A stretch of 42,781 nt of DNA from Ignavibacteriae bacterium HGW-Ignavibacteriae-4 (GTDB taxonomy: Bacteria; Bacteroidota; Ignavibacteria; Kapaibacteriales; UBA2268). The stretch is taken from NCBI GenBank assembly GCA_002839765.1, contig PGYR01000019.1, forward strand, positions 1-42,781. The letters run 5' to 3'. The notes under the pieces were generated by a model, which saw only the letters and a program-made list of their open reading frames with translations, ran no database searches and was not told where the DNA came from. The position numbers and the translations under genes are program-made. Positions 35,603 to 42,687 of the stretch are shown here, one piece after another (position 1 is the first letter of the stretch; the number at the start of each line of letters is the position of its first letter).

Positions 35603-36749
35603 GGGGAAGAAAAGTGACTTAAATGATGTAATGTTATACATAGATGAATCTGGTAATACTTCAATAAAGAACACAGAAGGCGAAAACAGATTTTATATCA
35701 TAGTTTTGATAGTTGTAAAACAGGAATATTCTAAGACTTTTGAGAAAAAATACTTAGAGCTTGTAAAAAAGTATAATAAAAATACTTTTTTGAAGTATGG
35801 TAAATTTATTAAAATGCATAGTAATGAAGATTTTTTAAATGATTTAATAAAACTCAATTTTAGTTATATAACCATTTCTGTTGATAAATCTAGATTATTT
35901 AAGGATGGTGGTTTTGAGTACAGAAAGAGTTTTTATAAATATTTTCATAAACTAGCTTTAAAAAAAATCGAGAATATTTTTGATAGAATAAGTATAAAGA
36001 GTGACACTTATATTGATGATGATTTTCATGAATCATTTGTAGAATATGTTAAAAGGAATAGTAGTGATGAATCGTTATTCAAGTCTATTAAGTTTCTTAA
36101 TAGAGATGAAGTAATTCAGTTATCGGATATAATTGCTGGACTTTTTAGAAATATTAAACTAAATAGTAGTCCAGACTTAGATTCGTTAAAGAATATCATT
36201 GCAAATAGAGAATTGCTATTTATAAACTTTCCAAATGGTTTTTTGACTGAAGACAGAATTGATAATGATAGTAATGAGACTTATAATAATAATGAAATTT
36301 ATTTATATACACTTAAAATGATCCAAAAAAACTTTGACTCTCTTTCAGACGATGCTAAGTTGGTACTTTTCTATTTAATTGCTGAACTCGAATCAACCCC
36401 AAATAAATATATTTCTTCAAATGAACTTATTAGGATAATTCAAGATAATCACGATAAACTATTTGATAGAAATCAATTGAAAATGATTGTATTTAAAGAG
36501 TTAAGGAGAAATAATATAGATGTCTGTGGTAGTAGTAAAGGATATAAATTACCTTTTAGTTTGAACGATTATAAAGCAGATTTTTTATTAAATCGTAATA
36601 ATGCCATTCCAGCACTTATTAAAATAAATAATTATTCAAGTAGATTAGCTAGCAACTTAGGAATTACTCGGGAAGAGTTACTGGAGAAGTTTAGTAAAGA
36701 AAATGATTTAGAGCTTCTTAAATTGATATCTGAAAAGTATGGAAGATGA
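35592..36749 (+). CDS. DUF3800 family protein
   Basis: 385 residues. The N-terminal half fits DUF3800: MLYIDESGN with D18 and E19, and IQLSDIIAG with D179, the acidic residues of an RNase H-like fold. The C-terminal 140 residues are helical (LVLFYLIAELESTPNKYISSNELIRII... and GITREELLEKF) and could hold winged helices. DUF3800 genes are often found among mobile and defence genes, but no activity is agreed. The start overlaps the end of a restriction-modification relic, and the end overlaps a small ORF, so it sits in what was probably a defence cassette. Confidence 0.8.
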   Translation: MVGEGKKSDLNDVMLYIDESGNTSIKNTEGENRFYIIVLIVVKQEYSKTFEKKYLELVKKYNKNTFLKYGKFIKMHSNEDFLNDLIKLNFSYITISVDKSRLFKDGGFEYRKSFYKYFHKLALKKIENIFDRISIKSDTYIDDDFHESFVEYVKRNSSDESLFKSIKFLNRDEVIQLSDIIAGLFRNIKLNSSPDLDSLKNIIANRELLFINFPNGFLTEDRIDNDSNETYNNNEIYLYTLKMIQKNFDSLSDDAKLVLFYLIAELESTPNKYISSNELIRIIQDNHDKLFDRNQLKMIVFKELRRNNIDVCGSSKGYKLPFSLNDYKADFLLNRNNAIPALIKINNYSSRLASNLGITREELLEKFSKENDLELLKLISEKYGR

Positions 36750-36912
36750 AATGGTAAATAGAGATGAAGTAAAAGAAGTATTGCTATCTAAAAATCCTGA
36801 ATTTAAGACTATTTATAGTGATGATGAAATGGAGGAGATAGTAGATGGTATCTGGGATGTCGAGAAAGTCCGTAAGTTTATGAAAGGTGTAGATAAAATA
36901 AATTATACCTAA
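36739..36912 (+). CDS. Small protein, copy 1 of a paralogous pair
   Basis: 57 residues, overlapping the DUF3800 stop by 11 bp; ATG 36751 is an alternative start. The core LSKNPEFKTIYSDDEMEEIVDGI and VEKVRKFMK is repeated in the ORF at 37792-37998. It is acidic and helical with no recognised domain. The overlap suggests co-translation with the DUF3800 gene, perhaps as a regulator or antitoxin-like partner. That role is inference only. Confidence 0.6.
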   Translation: MEDEMVNRDEVKEVLLSKNPEFKTIYSDDEMEEIVDGIWDVEKVRKFMKGVDKINYT

Positions 36913-36997
36913 ACTTTTCAATGTGGTTTACGTATATCTTTTTAAATTATATCTATCATTACAGATAGTAATGTAAACTAACTCACAGGAGCTTCAA

Positions 36998-37651
36998 TTG
37001 TTAGAATTTATAAAATCTCATAAATTGATAATGTTTTTCTCAGTGCTTTTAATAGCAGGGTTAATAGCCTACTTAAATTTTGAAAACATAATATTAAGCC
37101 TTTACGGTGTTCATGACCCAAAGATTGAAAATGAACAATCTATAATTGAAACGGCTAAAGAGTATGGACTTGATACCAAGAATATACTTTCATCCAATGG
37201 TGATGACTTTTATGATGTAATTTCTGATGCAGGAATACCAGATTGTGATATTTATGATAGTAAAGGAAATTATATAGAATACAGAGCAACTGATACCTCT
37301 TGTAATGCAAACTTGTTTCAATTCATTCCAAATTTAGCTAAAAGTAAAAATTATAATAAAACAGGAAAGAGTTCTTTATCAGAGAAACTGAATAAATTAA
37401 GAACATTAAAAGGAAAGAGCGTCCCCCAACTAGAAGAAGCAGATTTTTATATTTTAATGTATTGGACTACTTGGACAGGGCACTTAAATAAAGACCACGT
37501 AAAAGCATGGGAAGATTTGGCAATGGCTAATAAGACTTCAAAAATTAAAGTTTTGAAAGTAAATCTGGATATACAAGAATATTGGGATGATAAACTTAAA
37601 GAAGAAGCTTTTGCAAACATGGGTAAAATTGTATCGGATATTCCTAAATAG
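36998..37651 (+). CDS. Membrane-anchored protein with thioredoxin-like C-terminus lacking CxxC
   Basis: 217 residues from TTG 36998; AGGAG at 36987-36991 is well placed for it. One N-terminal membrane segment (about 10-34) anchors an external domain. Residues 145-217 (ADFYILMYWTTWTGHLNKDHVKAWEDLAMANKTSKIKVLKVNLD) look like the beta-alpha-beta start of a thioredoxin fold, with WTTWTG where the WCxxC site would be. Catalysis of thiol exchange is therefore not expected. C75 and C94 outside that motif could pair. It separates the two copies of the small paralogous ORF. Confidence 0.55.
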   Translation: MLEFIKSHKLIMFFSVLLIAGLIAYLNFENIILSLYGVHDPKIENEQSIIETAKEYGLDTKNILSSNGDDFYDVISDAGIPDCDIYDSKGNYIEYRATDTSCNANLFQFIPNLAKSKNYNKTGKSSLSEKLNKLRTLKGKSVPQLEEADFYILMYWTTWTGHLNKDHVKAWEDLAMANKTSKIKVLKVNLDIQEYWDDKLKEEAFANMGKIVSDIPK

Positions 37652-37791
37652 TAAATAATTCGGATTAAATTAAACAAATTTAAGTTGGACAATTTCATTC
37701 CGCATAAATATATTTGTATAAGTTGCAGTCATTGGATAGTTGCCAATAGACTAGTATTAGTTAGGGAGGGATATGGTGAGCAAAAGAAATA

Positions 37792-37998
37792 TTGTTATCT
37801 AATAATCCAGAATATAAACTTCTTTATAATGAAGATGAGTTGGAGGAAATAATTGATGGAATATGCAAGGATGTTGAGAAAGTCCGCAAGTTTATGAAAT
37901 GTGTAAATGAATTGATAGCAGAGATTGAACAATCAGATCCAAAATTTGCGAAAATCCTCAAAGACTATTTTTCATGCTATAGACGGAGATTAAGATAG
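37792..37998 (+). CDS. Small protein, copy 2 of a paralogous pair, 5' end decayed
   Basis: 68 residues from TTG 37792. LSNNPEYKLLYNEDELEEIIDGI and DVEKVRKFMK match copy 1 closely. It then continues 25 residues further (AEIEQSDPKFAKILKDYFSCYRRRLR). The likely original start region around ATG 37773 is out of frame, and TGA 37777-37779 blocks the frame upstream, so a small deletion seems to have removed the normal N-terminus. It may be untranslated now, or use TTG. Confidence 0.45.
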   Translation: MLSNNPEYKLLYNEDELEEIIDGICKDVEKVRKFMKCVNELIAEIEQSDPKFAKILKDYFSCYRRRLR

Positions 37999-38178
37999 GT
38001 TTAACATTCTAGCTACATTCTAAAAATATACTAATTTATTCGTTCATCAATTAGTATTCATCGTTAAAACTACTATACAATTCAATATTTTTATGAATTT
38101 TATCCCTAAGACAGTCCATTCAACTCATATTATCATCAAATTATTCAATATTTTCGTCTATTTTTAGTGTTTTTATAG

Positions 38179-38361
38179 TACAACGATGTAATTGAAGACA
38201 AAAAAAGACTAATCACGACTTATAACGGATTGGAACAATACAACACGGATTATAAAAGACTAGAACAAGCCGTTCATACGCCGTCTCTACTGAAATACAA
38301 GAGCGATAGAGGGAAAATAGCTATAAATACATTGAATTTGGTGATTTCAGGGTCAGTATAA
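38179..38361 (+). pseudogene. Coding-like frame without a start, probable gene fragment
   Basis: The gap 37999-38466 lacks an ATG-started gene. A frame of 60 codons runs from a TAG at 38176-38178 to TAA 38359-38361 and reads like protein (EDKKRLITTYNGLEQYN...LLKYKSDRGKIAINTLNL). It is less AT-rich than its surroundings. With no ATG, GTG or TTG near its start, it is best seen as a leftover of a lost gene. No family is recognised. The rest of the gap shows nothing else apart from a hairpin near its end. Confidence 0.35.
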
Positions 38362-38424
38362 AGGGTTTATCTATTGTTACACAAAGCTGTTTTAATAGAT
38401 TGGGCTATGGATAGAATTAAAATA

Positions 38425-38459
38425 GACGGCAAACTTACTCTAAAGTAAAAAATACCGTC
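38425..38459 (-). terminator. Possible terminator after the 97-residue ORF
   Basis: GACGG and CCGTC enclose an inner TTACT-N4-AGTAA stem, 8 bp beyond the stop of the minus-strand gene 38467-38760. On that strand a T-rich stretch (TATTTTAATT) follows. Intrinsic termination is plausible. Confidence 0.35.
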
Positions 38460-38466
38460 CAATTAA

Positions 38467-38760
38467 CTAACGTTTACCTTCATTATTTGCTTTCCTTCGT
38501 TCCAGTATTTGATTATACTTAACTAATTCTTTGTTATATTCTAAATCAAAGACTGGTTCACCTATTTCATTGACTATATAATCAGCAATAAGCACTATAT
38601 CCCTTGGTTTTATTCTTCCTTCGCTAAATTTACCGCTTAAATAGTTAGGATGGTTATTGGGGTATATATTAATTGATATTTCTGATAACTTGAACCCTAA
38701 TCTGTAAATTGCATTTAGTAGCATATATGGTTTATGACTGACTATTATTGAATTTTCCAT
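38467..38760 (-). CDS. Small island protein of unknown function
   Basis: 97 residues. A helical body (YMLLNAIYRLGFKLSEISINIY) is followed by YLSGKFSEGRIKPRDIVLIADYIVNEIG, which hints at a phage-repressor-like helix pair but is not a confident helix-turn-helix. The tail is highly charged. It lies just downstream of the iteron-like array and the DUF3987 replication gene on the same strand. A role in replication or copy control is possible from position alone. Confidence 0.5.
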   Translation of the reverse strand: MENSIIVSHKPYMLLNAIYRLGFKLSEISINIYPNNHPNYLSGKFSEGRIKPRDIVLIADYIVNEIGEPVFDLEYNKELVKYNQILERRKANNEGKR

Positions 38761-38793
38761 TATTTTCTCCTTAAATTGTTAATTATGAAGCCG

Positions 38794-38851
38794 TGTCAAC
38801 TTGTCAACTTGTCAATATGATTTTTGAAATTGCCAAATTGCCAAATTGCCA
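38794..38851 (+). repeat. Two sets of 8-bp iteron-like repeats
   Basis: TGTCAACT occurs three times in tandem at 38794-38817, the last copy with two changes. AATTGCCA occurs three times without error at 38828-38851. Both units contain TTGYCAA, an imperfect dyad, so six such sites lie on one side of a short spacer. The array is in the 98-bp gap right after the DUF3987 replication gene, where an origin or operator might be expected. Confidence 0.75.
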
Positions 38852-38858
38852 TGTACTT

Positions 38859-40940
38859 CTAAATATTATTATTAAACTTGTATATACCATGTGCTTCTTT
38901 ATCAAAGTACCTCTTATTACTTAGTATTCTGTCAAGCGTTCTATCACTAACTACACCATTAATTAGAGTAATAGCTTCTGCTCTTGTAAACTCTCTTTTG
39001 AAATTCTTTATTTTTTCGATTACTCTTTGTGTTTCTGTTAGAGTATTAGATTTAAGATTAAACGACATATACTCTGCTGAGTATATTGACTCTCTAGTTA
39101 TCTCTAAACAAACTTTAAGCGTATTCATATCAATAACAATCTCATCTTCACTTGTGTAATCATTTTCAAAGAGCTTTAGAAGATATATTAATTTCCATGT
39201 ATAGAACCCAGATCTAACAACTACAGATAACATAACTTCATCATAACTATACTCTTCATATAGTTTACTCATAACAGAATCAAAATATTTCTCGACTTCT
39301 TCTGGAATAATGAACTTTGGAGTATTATTTATATAATGAAAATACTTTTTAGAAATAAACCCTAAGTCTTCTGTATTCTCTTCTACTACTTTTGTTGTAA
39401 TACCAGGAATCCAATAATCAACACCACCATAAATAAAATACATGAATCTTGAATAAAGACCGTTAAGCATATCAGGGAACATAGCTGATAACTGTGATGG
39501 AGTTCCTGTTAGATTCACACTAAAAGTTGGAAAATCAATATCAATTTCAGAGTTATCCGTTTTTCTGTATTTTGAAATGGTTTCATTTGATAATCCTTGT
39601 CTAATTATTGTATCATAATTTCCATAGTCTTTTGAGTTAGTATTAGTGAAGTCTGTTATCTCAGTCCCATTTATAATACCCTCCCCTCCATTTGCATTTA
39701 ATCGTTCTATTAACTCACTAGCCGAAATATTAGGAGGTAATAATATTGTTTTCTTTATTCCATTCACTTTAATCTTACTTAACTCATTATTAAGACCAGT
39801 GAACAATGCCCTAATTAGATTACTAGCATTCTTACCTTTTGATGATGAACCAAGTGCTATTGTACCTAAATTGAGTGCTTTATTTTGCCCCCCATAGGGT
39901 AAAAGTATTTTCGGAAATAGTATAGGTATAAAACCAAGCATAATAAATAGCATATAAGAGCGATTATTCTTATCAGAGTATTTATCTATTAGTTCTAGTA
40001 AGTTTTCAGGAATGTTATCAAATACAAAGTCACTATATAAAGTTTCTTTTTGCTTTTTAACTTCAACTTCATCAGTTTGAAGATTGTCAAATTCTTCGTC
40101 AAATTCAACATTAGTTTTATTTTGAAATGAAAATATATGTTCTTCAGTTAATGGAGCTAATAACCCTTTTGAAAATCCGTCCCTTATAGTCTTTTGTGCA
40201 TCCTTAAAACTATTAAGACCTCCTCTCTTATCAATAGACTGTTCAAGATGAGTTATAGCAGAGTTTGTATCAACAAGGTTTGAAGCCGAGTATCCACCAA
40301 TCAATCTAGATATATTAAACAATCTATGATGTTTCTCACCATCTTTAGATTCAAGAATATAGTTTCTAGCTCTTTCTAAGATTATATTGGCATAATCTTC
40401 ATTCAACTTGATTTCAGTAACTAGACTAGGGTTTTTAAAATAGACTTCCTTATCATAGGACAAAAAGCAAGTTCTTGATACATCTTTACAAGCCTTATCA
40501 ATTTGAATATTATAGTTAGTTTTGAAGTAATCTTCGTAATAATTAAAATAGCTCAGATGCTTATTTACATCTGAACAACTTACAAGAACTACTTTTAATC
40601 CATTCCCTGAAGGTGAAACAAACATCAAAACTATTGGTAGTTCAGACTTTATTAAATCTTGTTTTAGCTTTTTTGGACTGTCAATTTTATCTATGTCTAT
40701 ACATATTAAACCTGAGTATTCTATTAAATCCTCTTTCTTTCTTCTTTCAAATAATCCAGAGAAAGTGACATTATCTAATAGTTTAGTCTTATCCATTCCT
40801 CCAACTCTGATCTTAATTATTTTGGATCTCAACTCTTTATCAGATTTGATAAGATTTGCTATATCGAGTAGCCCTATTTTACTAGGGCTATTGATATTTG
40901 TAATTGGAGCTTTAAAGTAGCTAATTTGAATGCCTTTCAC
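38859..40940 (-). CDS. VirE-N (BT4734-like) / DUF3987 replication protein
   Basis: 693 residues from GTG 40940, whose GTG overlaps the TGA of the upstream gene as GTGA. Residues 40-125 match the BT4734-like VirE N-terminal domain (GLICIDIDK at 77-85, FVSPSGNGLKVVL at 107-119), related to archaeo-eukaryotic primases. Residues 300-640 match DUF3987, with a Walker A-like GSSSKGKN at 364-371 in which Asn replaces the usual Ser/Thr. Proteins of this build are typical of Bacteroidota mobile elements and are thought to act as primase-helicases. The iteron-like array follows its stop. Confidence 0.82.
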   Translation of the reverse strand: MKGIQISYFKAPITNINSPSKIGLLDIANLIKSDKELRSKIIKIRVGGMDKTKLLDNVTFSGLFERRKKEDLIEYSGLICIDIDKIDSPKKLKQDLIKSELPIVLMFVSPSGNGLKVVLVSCSDVNKHLSYFNYYEDYFKTNYNIQIDKACKDVSRTCFLSYDKEVYFKNPSLVTEIKLNEDYANIILERARNYILESKDGEKHHRLFNISRLIGGYSASNLVDTNSAITHLEQSIDKRGGLNSFKDAQKTIRDGFSKGLLAPLTEEHIFSFQNKTNVEFDEEFDNLQTDEVEVKKQKETLYSDFVFDNIPENLLELIDKYSDKNNRSYMLFIMLGFIPILFPKILLPYGGQNKALNLGTIALGSSSKGKNASNLIRALFTGLNNELSKIKVNGIKKTILLPPNISASELIERLNANGGEGIINGTEITDFTNTNSKDYGNYDTIIRQGLSNETISKYRKTDNSEIDIDFPTFSVNLTGTPSQLSAMFPDMLNGLYSRFMYFIYGGVDYWIPGITTKVVEENTEDLGFISKKYFHYINNTPKFIIPEEVEKYFDSVMSKLYEEYSYDEVMLSVVVRSGFYTWKLIYLLKLFENDYTSEDEIVIDMNTLKVCLEITRESIYSAEYMSFNLKSNTLTETQRVIEKIKNFKREFTRAEAITLINGVVSDRTLDRILSNKRYFDKEAHGIYKFNNNI

Positions 40941-41131
40941 TTTAGACCTCCTAAGCTACTGCTTTTCTTTAATGAAGCAATTACATCATTATAGTCAAAT
41001 AAAACGGTATTACCTGCCTTAATGAAAGGGATTTCTCCCTTTTTTCTTAATCTCCACAAAGTAGTGGACGAAATATTTAGATTATGACAAATCTCTGGGA
41101 TAGTTTGTAATCGTTTTTCATTTGATTCCAT
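40937..41131 (-). CDS. Excisionase-like helix-turn-helix protein
   Basis: 64 residues from ATG 41131, which follows GAGGTG at 7-bp distance; a longer ORF begins 22 codons earlier but adds a non-conserved hydrophobic tail. The core (QTIPEICHNLNISSTTLWRLRKKGEIPFIKAGNTVLFDYNDVIASL) is a MerR/Xis-type winged helix common next to integrases and VirE-N/DUF3987 genes. It overlaps the replication gene by 4 bp, so both are co-translated. It probably directs excision or regulates the operon. Confidence 0.8.
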   Translation of the reverse strand: MESNEKRLQTIPEICHNLNISSTTLWRLRKKGEIPFIKAGNTVLFDYNDVIASLKKSSSLGGLK

Positions 41132-41234
41132 CTTAACACCTCTTAATAAATTATATAAAAAACAAATTCTTTGAATTGAATTAATTGTTAAATACAACCT
41201 ATTGATATTAGAGGGTTAGCTTGTGCTGTAATTG

Positions 41235-41270
41235 TAGCAGGATTCGTAGCAGTTTTAGCAGGATTTGCAG
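41235..41270 (+). repeat. Direct 15-bp repeat with 21-bp period upstream of the excisionase gene
   Basis: TAGCAGGATTCGTAG (41235-41249) recurs as TAGCAGGATTTGCAG (41256-41270), 13 of 15 identical. The 21-bp offset is two helical turns, so both face the same side of the DNA. It lies 104 bp upstream of the excisionase start, so an operator or integrase/excisionase arm site is plausible. Confidence 0.5.
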
Positions 41271-41271
41271 T

Positions 41272-42084
41272 TTATTCTTTATAAACTGATATTTGTTTTT
41301 CTAAATTAGATTTGAATATTCTAAAATCTTTATCTGTAGTGATTCCCTTTTCTATTTCTCGTTCCTTATCTCTTAAAGCTTTTATAGATTCTGGGTAATA
41401 GAGTTCCGTTTTAATACCTTGACCTTCATATTTAAATAGGATTCTTTGTTGTATATTTTTATTAGAATCAAAGAAGAAATTGAACATAAAACCAATCATA
41501 TATTTAGGCAAATCTTTTTTCCAAAGTTTATGAGATTTTCCAGTAAGTGTAATATAGGATTTGTTACTCTCAGAAATAAACTCATTTTTCTCTACATCTA
41601 TATTAAAATTAAATGCTAAAAAGTCATATACATCTTCGATTGAATAACTTAAAACGTCCTCTTCTTGTTCATTTTGTGACTTTATTGTAATAGGTTCAGT
41701 TTTATTTATATCTTCATTTAGCTTTATTGATAGTTTTTCTAATTTAGGTAAATACTCTTCACAACACTGATGAACTTTTATGATAAAATTCTTTGTATTT
41801 CCTTCTGAGGGTTTACCGAATTGTGGTAAGCCATGTCTATCCGTATAATGAACGTGATTGGTTTCGTAAATGCCAGAAGTCATATTATATTTTTCAGCAC
41901 CAAGATATTCTGAATTATGCTTTGATGGCATCAACATTTGAGTATATTTAACTCTACCTAAAAGTTTAGAAAGTCTTTTAGTATTATGTTCAAACTCAAT
42001 AATATAAATTTCTCTTTCAATATTGAGATTAGTTACAAATCTTCCATACAAATATTGAAGAATATTAAGATGGGGTGCATCCAT
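41272..42084 (-). CDS. Unknown protein at the right end of the island
   Basis: 270 residues with no signal peptide or membrane segment. The N-terminal half is mixed (NILQYLYGRFVTNLNIEREIYIIEF, YNMTSGIYETNHVHYTDRHGLPQFGKPSEGNTKNF). A lysine- and glutamate-rich middle leads to a helical C-terminus ending KDFRIFKSNLEKQISVYKE. I compared it in mind with RteC and relaxase patterns and found no match. Its place outside the excisionase-replication operon and next to the candidate right att site suggests an element-maintenance or accessory role. Confidence 0.6.
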   Translation of the reverse strand: MDAPHLNILQYLYGRFVTNLNIEREIYIIEFEHNTKRLSKLLGRVKYTQMLMPSKHNSEYLGAEKYNMTSGIYETNHVHYTDRHGLPQFGKPSEGNTKNFIIKVHQCCEEYLPKLEKLSIKLNEDINKTEPITIKSQNEQEEDVLSYSIEDVYDFLAFNFNIDVEKNEFISESNKSYITLTGKSHKLWKKDLPKYMIGFMFNFFFDSNKNIQQRILFKYEGQGIKTELYYPESIKALRDKEREIEKGITTDKDFRIFKSNLEKQISVYKE

Positions 42085-42191
42085 AAAATTTTGTCCATTT
42101 AAATAATAAAATATTTTATATTAATAAACCAATCAGTTTTATAACGTAAATATAATATTATTCGTGAAGTCTAAAAGAAAATTTATATATT

Positions 42192-42210
42192 TTTGTTTAA
42201 CATTATGTTA
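42192..42210 (+). other. Candidate right att sequence
   Basis: TTTGTTTAACATTATGTTA matches 24656-24674 at 17 of 19 bases in direct orientation. It is in the non-coding stretch 42085-42272 between the last island gene and the dispersed repeats. High AT content makes chance matches possible. Confidence 0.35.
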
Positions 42211-42272
42211 TAATAATAGCATTAGTACTTATAACTAGTTATTATATAGCAAGATATAAAATAAGAAAATAC

Positions 42273-42331
42273 TCCAGAACGGAACAAAGTGGAGTGCCTG
42301 TACTGATCGACGTCAAAGTGAAGAGTCCAGA
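42273..42331 (+). repeat. Dispersed intergenic repeat right of the island
   Basis: CCAGAACGGAACAAAGTGGAG and CGACGTCAAAGTGAAGAGTCC resemble the blocks at 241-290 and 11790-11810. It marks the return of host-type intergenic DNA. The gap 42085-42687 holds only this, the two repeat features below, the candidate att sequence and no gene. Confidence 0.5.
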
Positions 42332-42391
42332 TAGAAAAGAATTCTGCAAATTCCCTCTTGAAGACTTAAGAGGGTTAGGGTGATTTGAAAA

Positions 42392-42440
42392 AAGCACGTA
42401 GAGACGTATTGTTTACACTGAGCGGCACCGAAGTGCTTTC
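42392..42440 (+). repeat. 39-bp dispersed repeat, copy 2, with inverted ends
   Basis: The core 42399-42437 matches 142-180 at 36 of 39 positions. This copy is bounded by AAAGCAC and GTGCTTT, a perfect 7-bp inverted repeat (42392-42398 and 42434-42440), so it has the build of a small hairpin or MITE-like element. Confidence 0.7.
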
Positions 42441-42472
42441 GTCACCTAATAGGTTCTGCCCTCTTGTAACCA

Positions 42473-42606
42473 AGTCATTCTGATAATGCTGAAAGCGTTA
42501 GAAGAATCCAGGAGAAATACGCTCCCTGAGCGAAGTCGAAGGGATAGTATTTCAGTTATTCCGCCTTCGATGGTTGCTGAGCGAAGCCGAAGTACTCCGC
42601 TCAGGC
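42473..42606 (+). repeat. CTGAGCGAAGTCGAAG-type intergenic repeat cluster
   Basis: The segment has GTCATTCTGATAATGCTG, then CCCTGAGCGAAGTCGAAGGG (42524-42543), then GCTGAGCGAAGCCGAAG. CTGAGCG at 42577-42583 pairs with CGCTCAG at 42598-42604. Motifs of this kind are familiar in Bacteroidota intergenic DNA. An open frame across it is a by-product of the repeats. Confidence 0.6.
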
Positions 42607-42687
42607 ATCATAATTCGTTTTCATCACCCCCATTCCAATTATTTTTATTAAATTGTGAGGATACCATTTTCTCCAATTAGGTGATTT

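Larger units (their letters stand above)
24541..42270. mobile_element. Integrated genomic island with phosphorelay/BLUF cargo
   Basis: A tyrosine recombinase gene opens the left end. An excisionase-like gene coupled to a VirE-N/DUF3987 replication protein lies near the right end. The dispersed intergenic repeats flank both sides but are absent within. Candidate att sequences lie at 24656-24674 and 42192-42210. No relaxase or conjugation gene is seen, so it resembles a mobilisable element or a phage satellite. The exact borders are not proven and are given only as the span between flanking repeat fragments. Confidence 0.65.

Noticed and set aside
41221-41280. Hydrophobic 30-codon plus-strand frame (VIVAGFVAVLAGFAVYSL)
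   Set aside because: It has no start codon and its protein-like look comes from the 15-bp direct repeat; the repeat itself is reported.
41272-42084. RteC-like or relaxase identity for the 270-residue protein
   Set aside because: No histidine triad, tyrosine motif or RteC pattern could be found.
42486-42680. 64-residue plus-strand ORF
   Set aside because: It is read through the CTGAGCGAAGTCGAAG-type repeats, has low-complexity Arg/Ser content (ERSRR, ERSRST) and no independent support.
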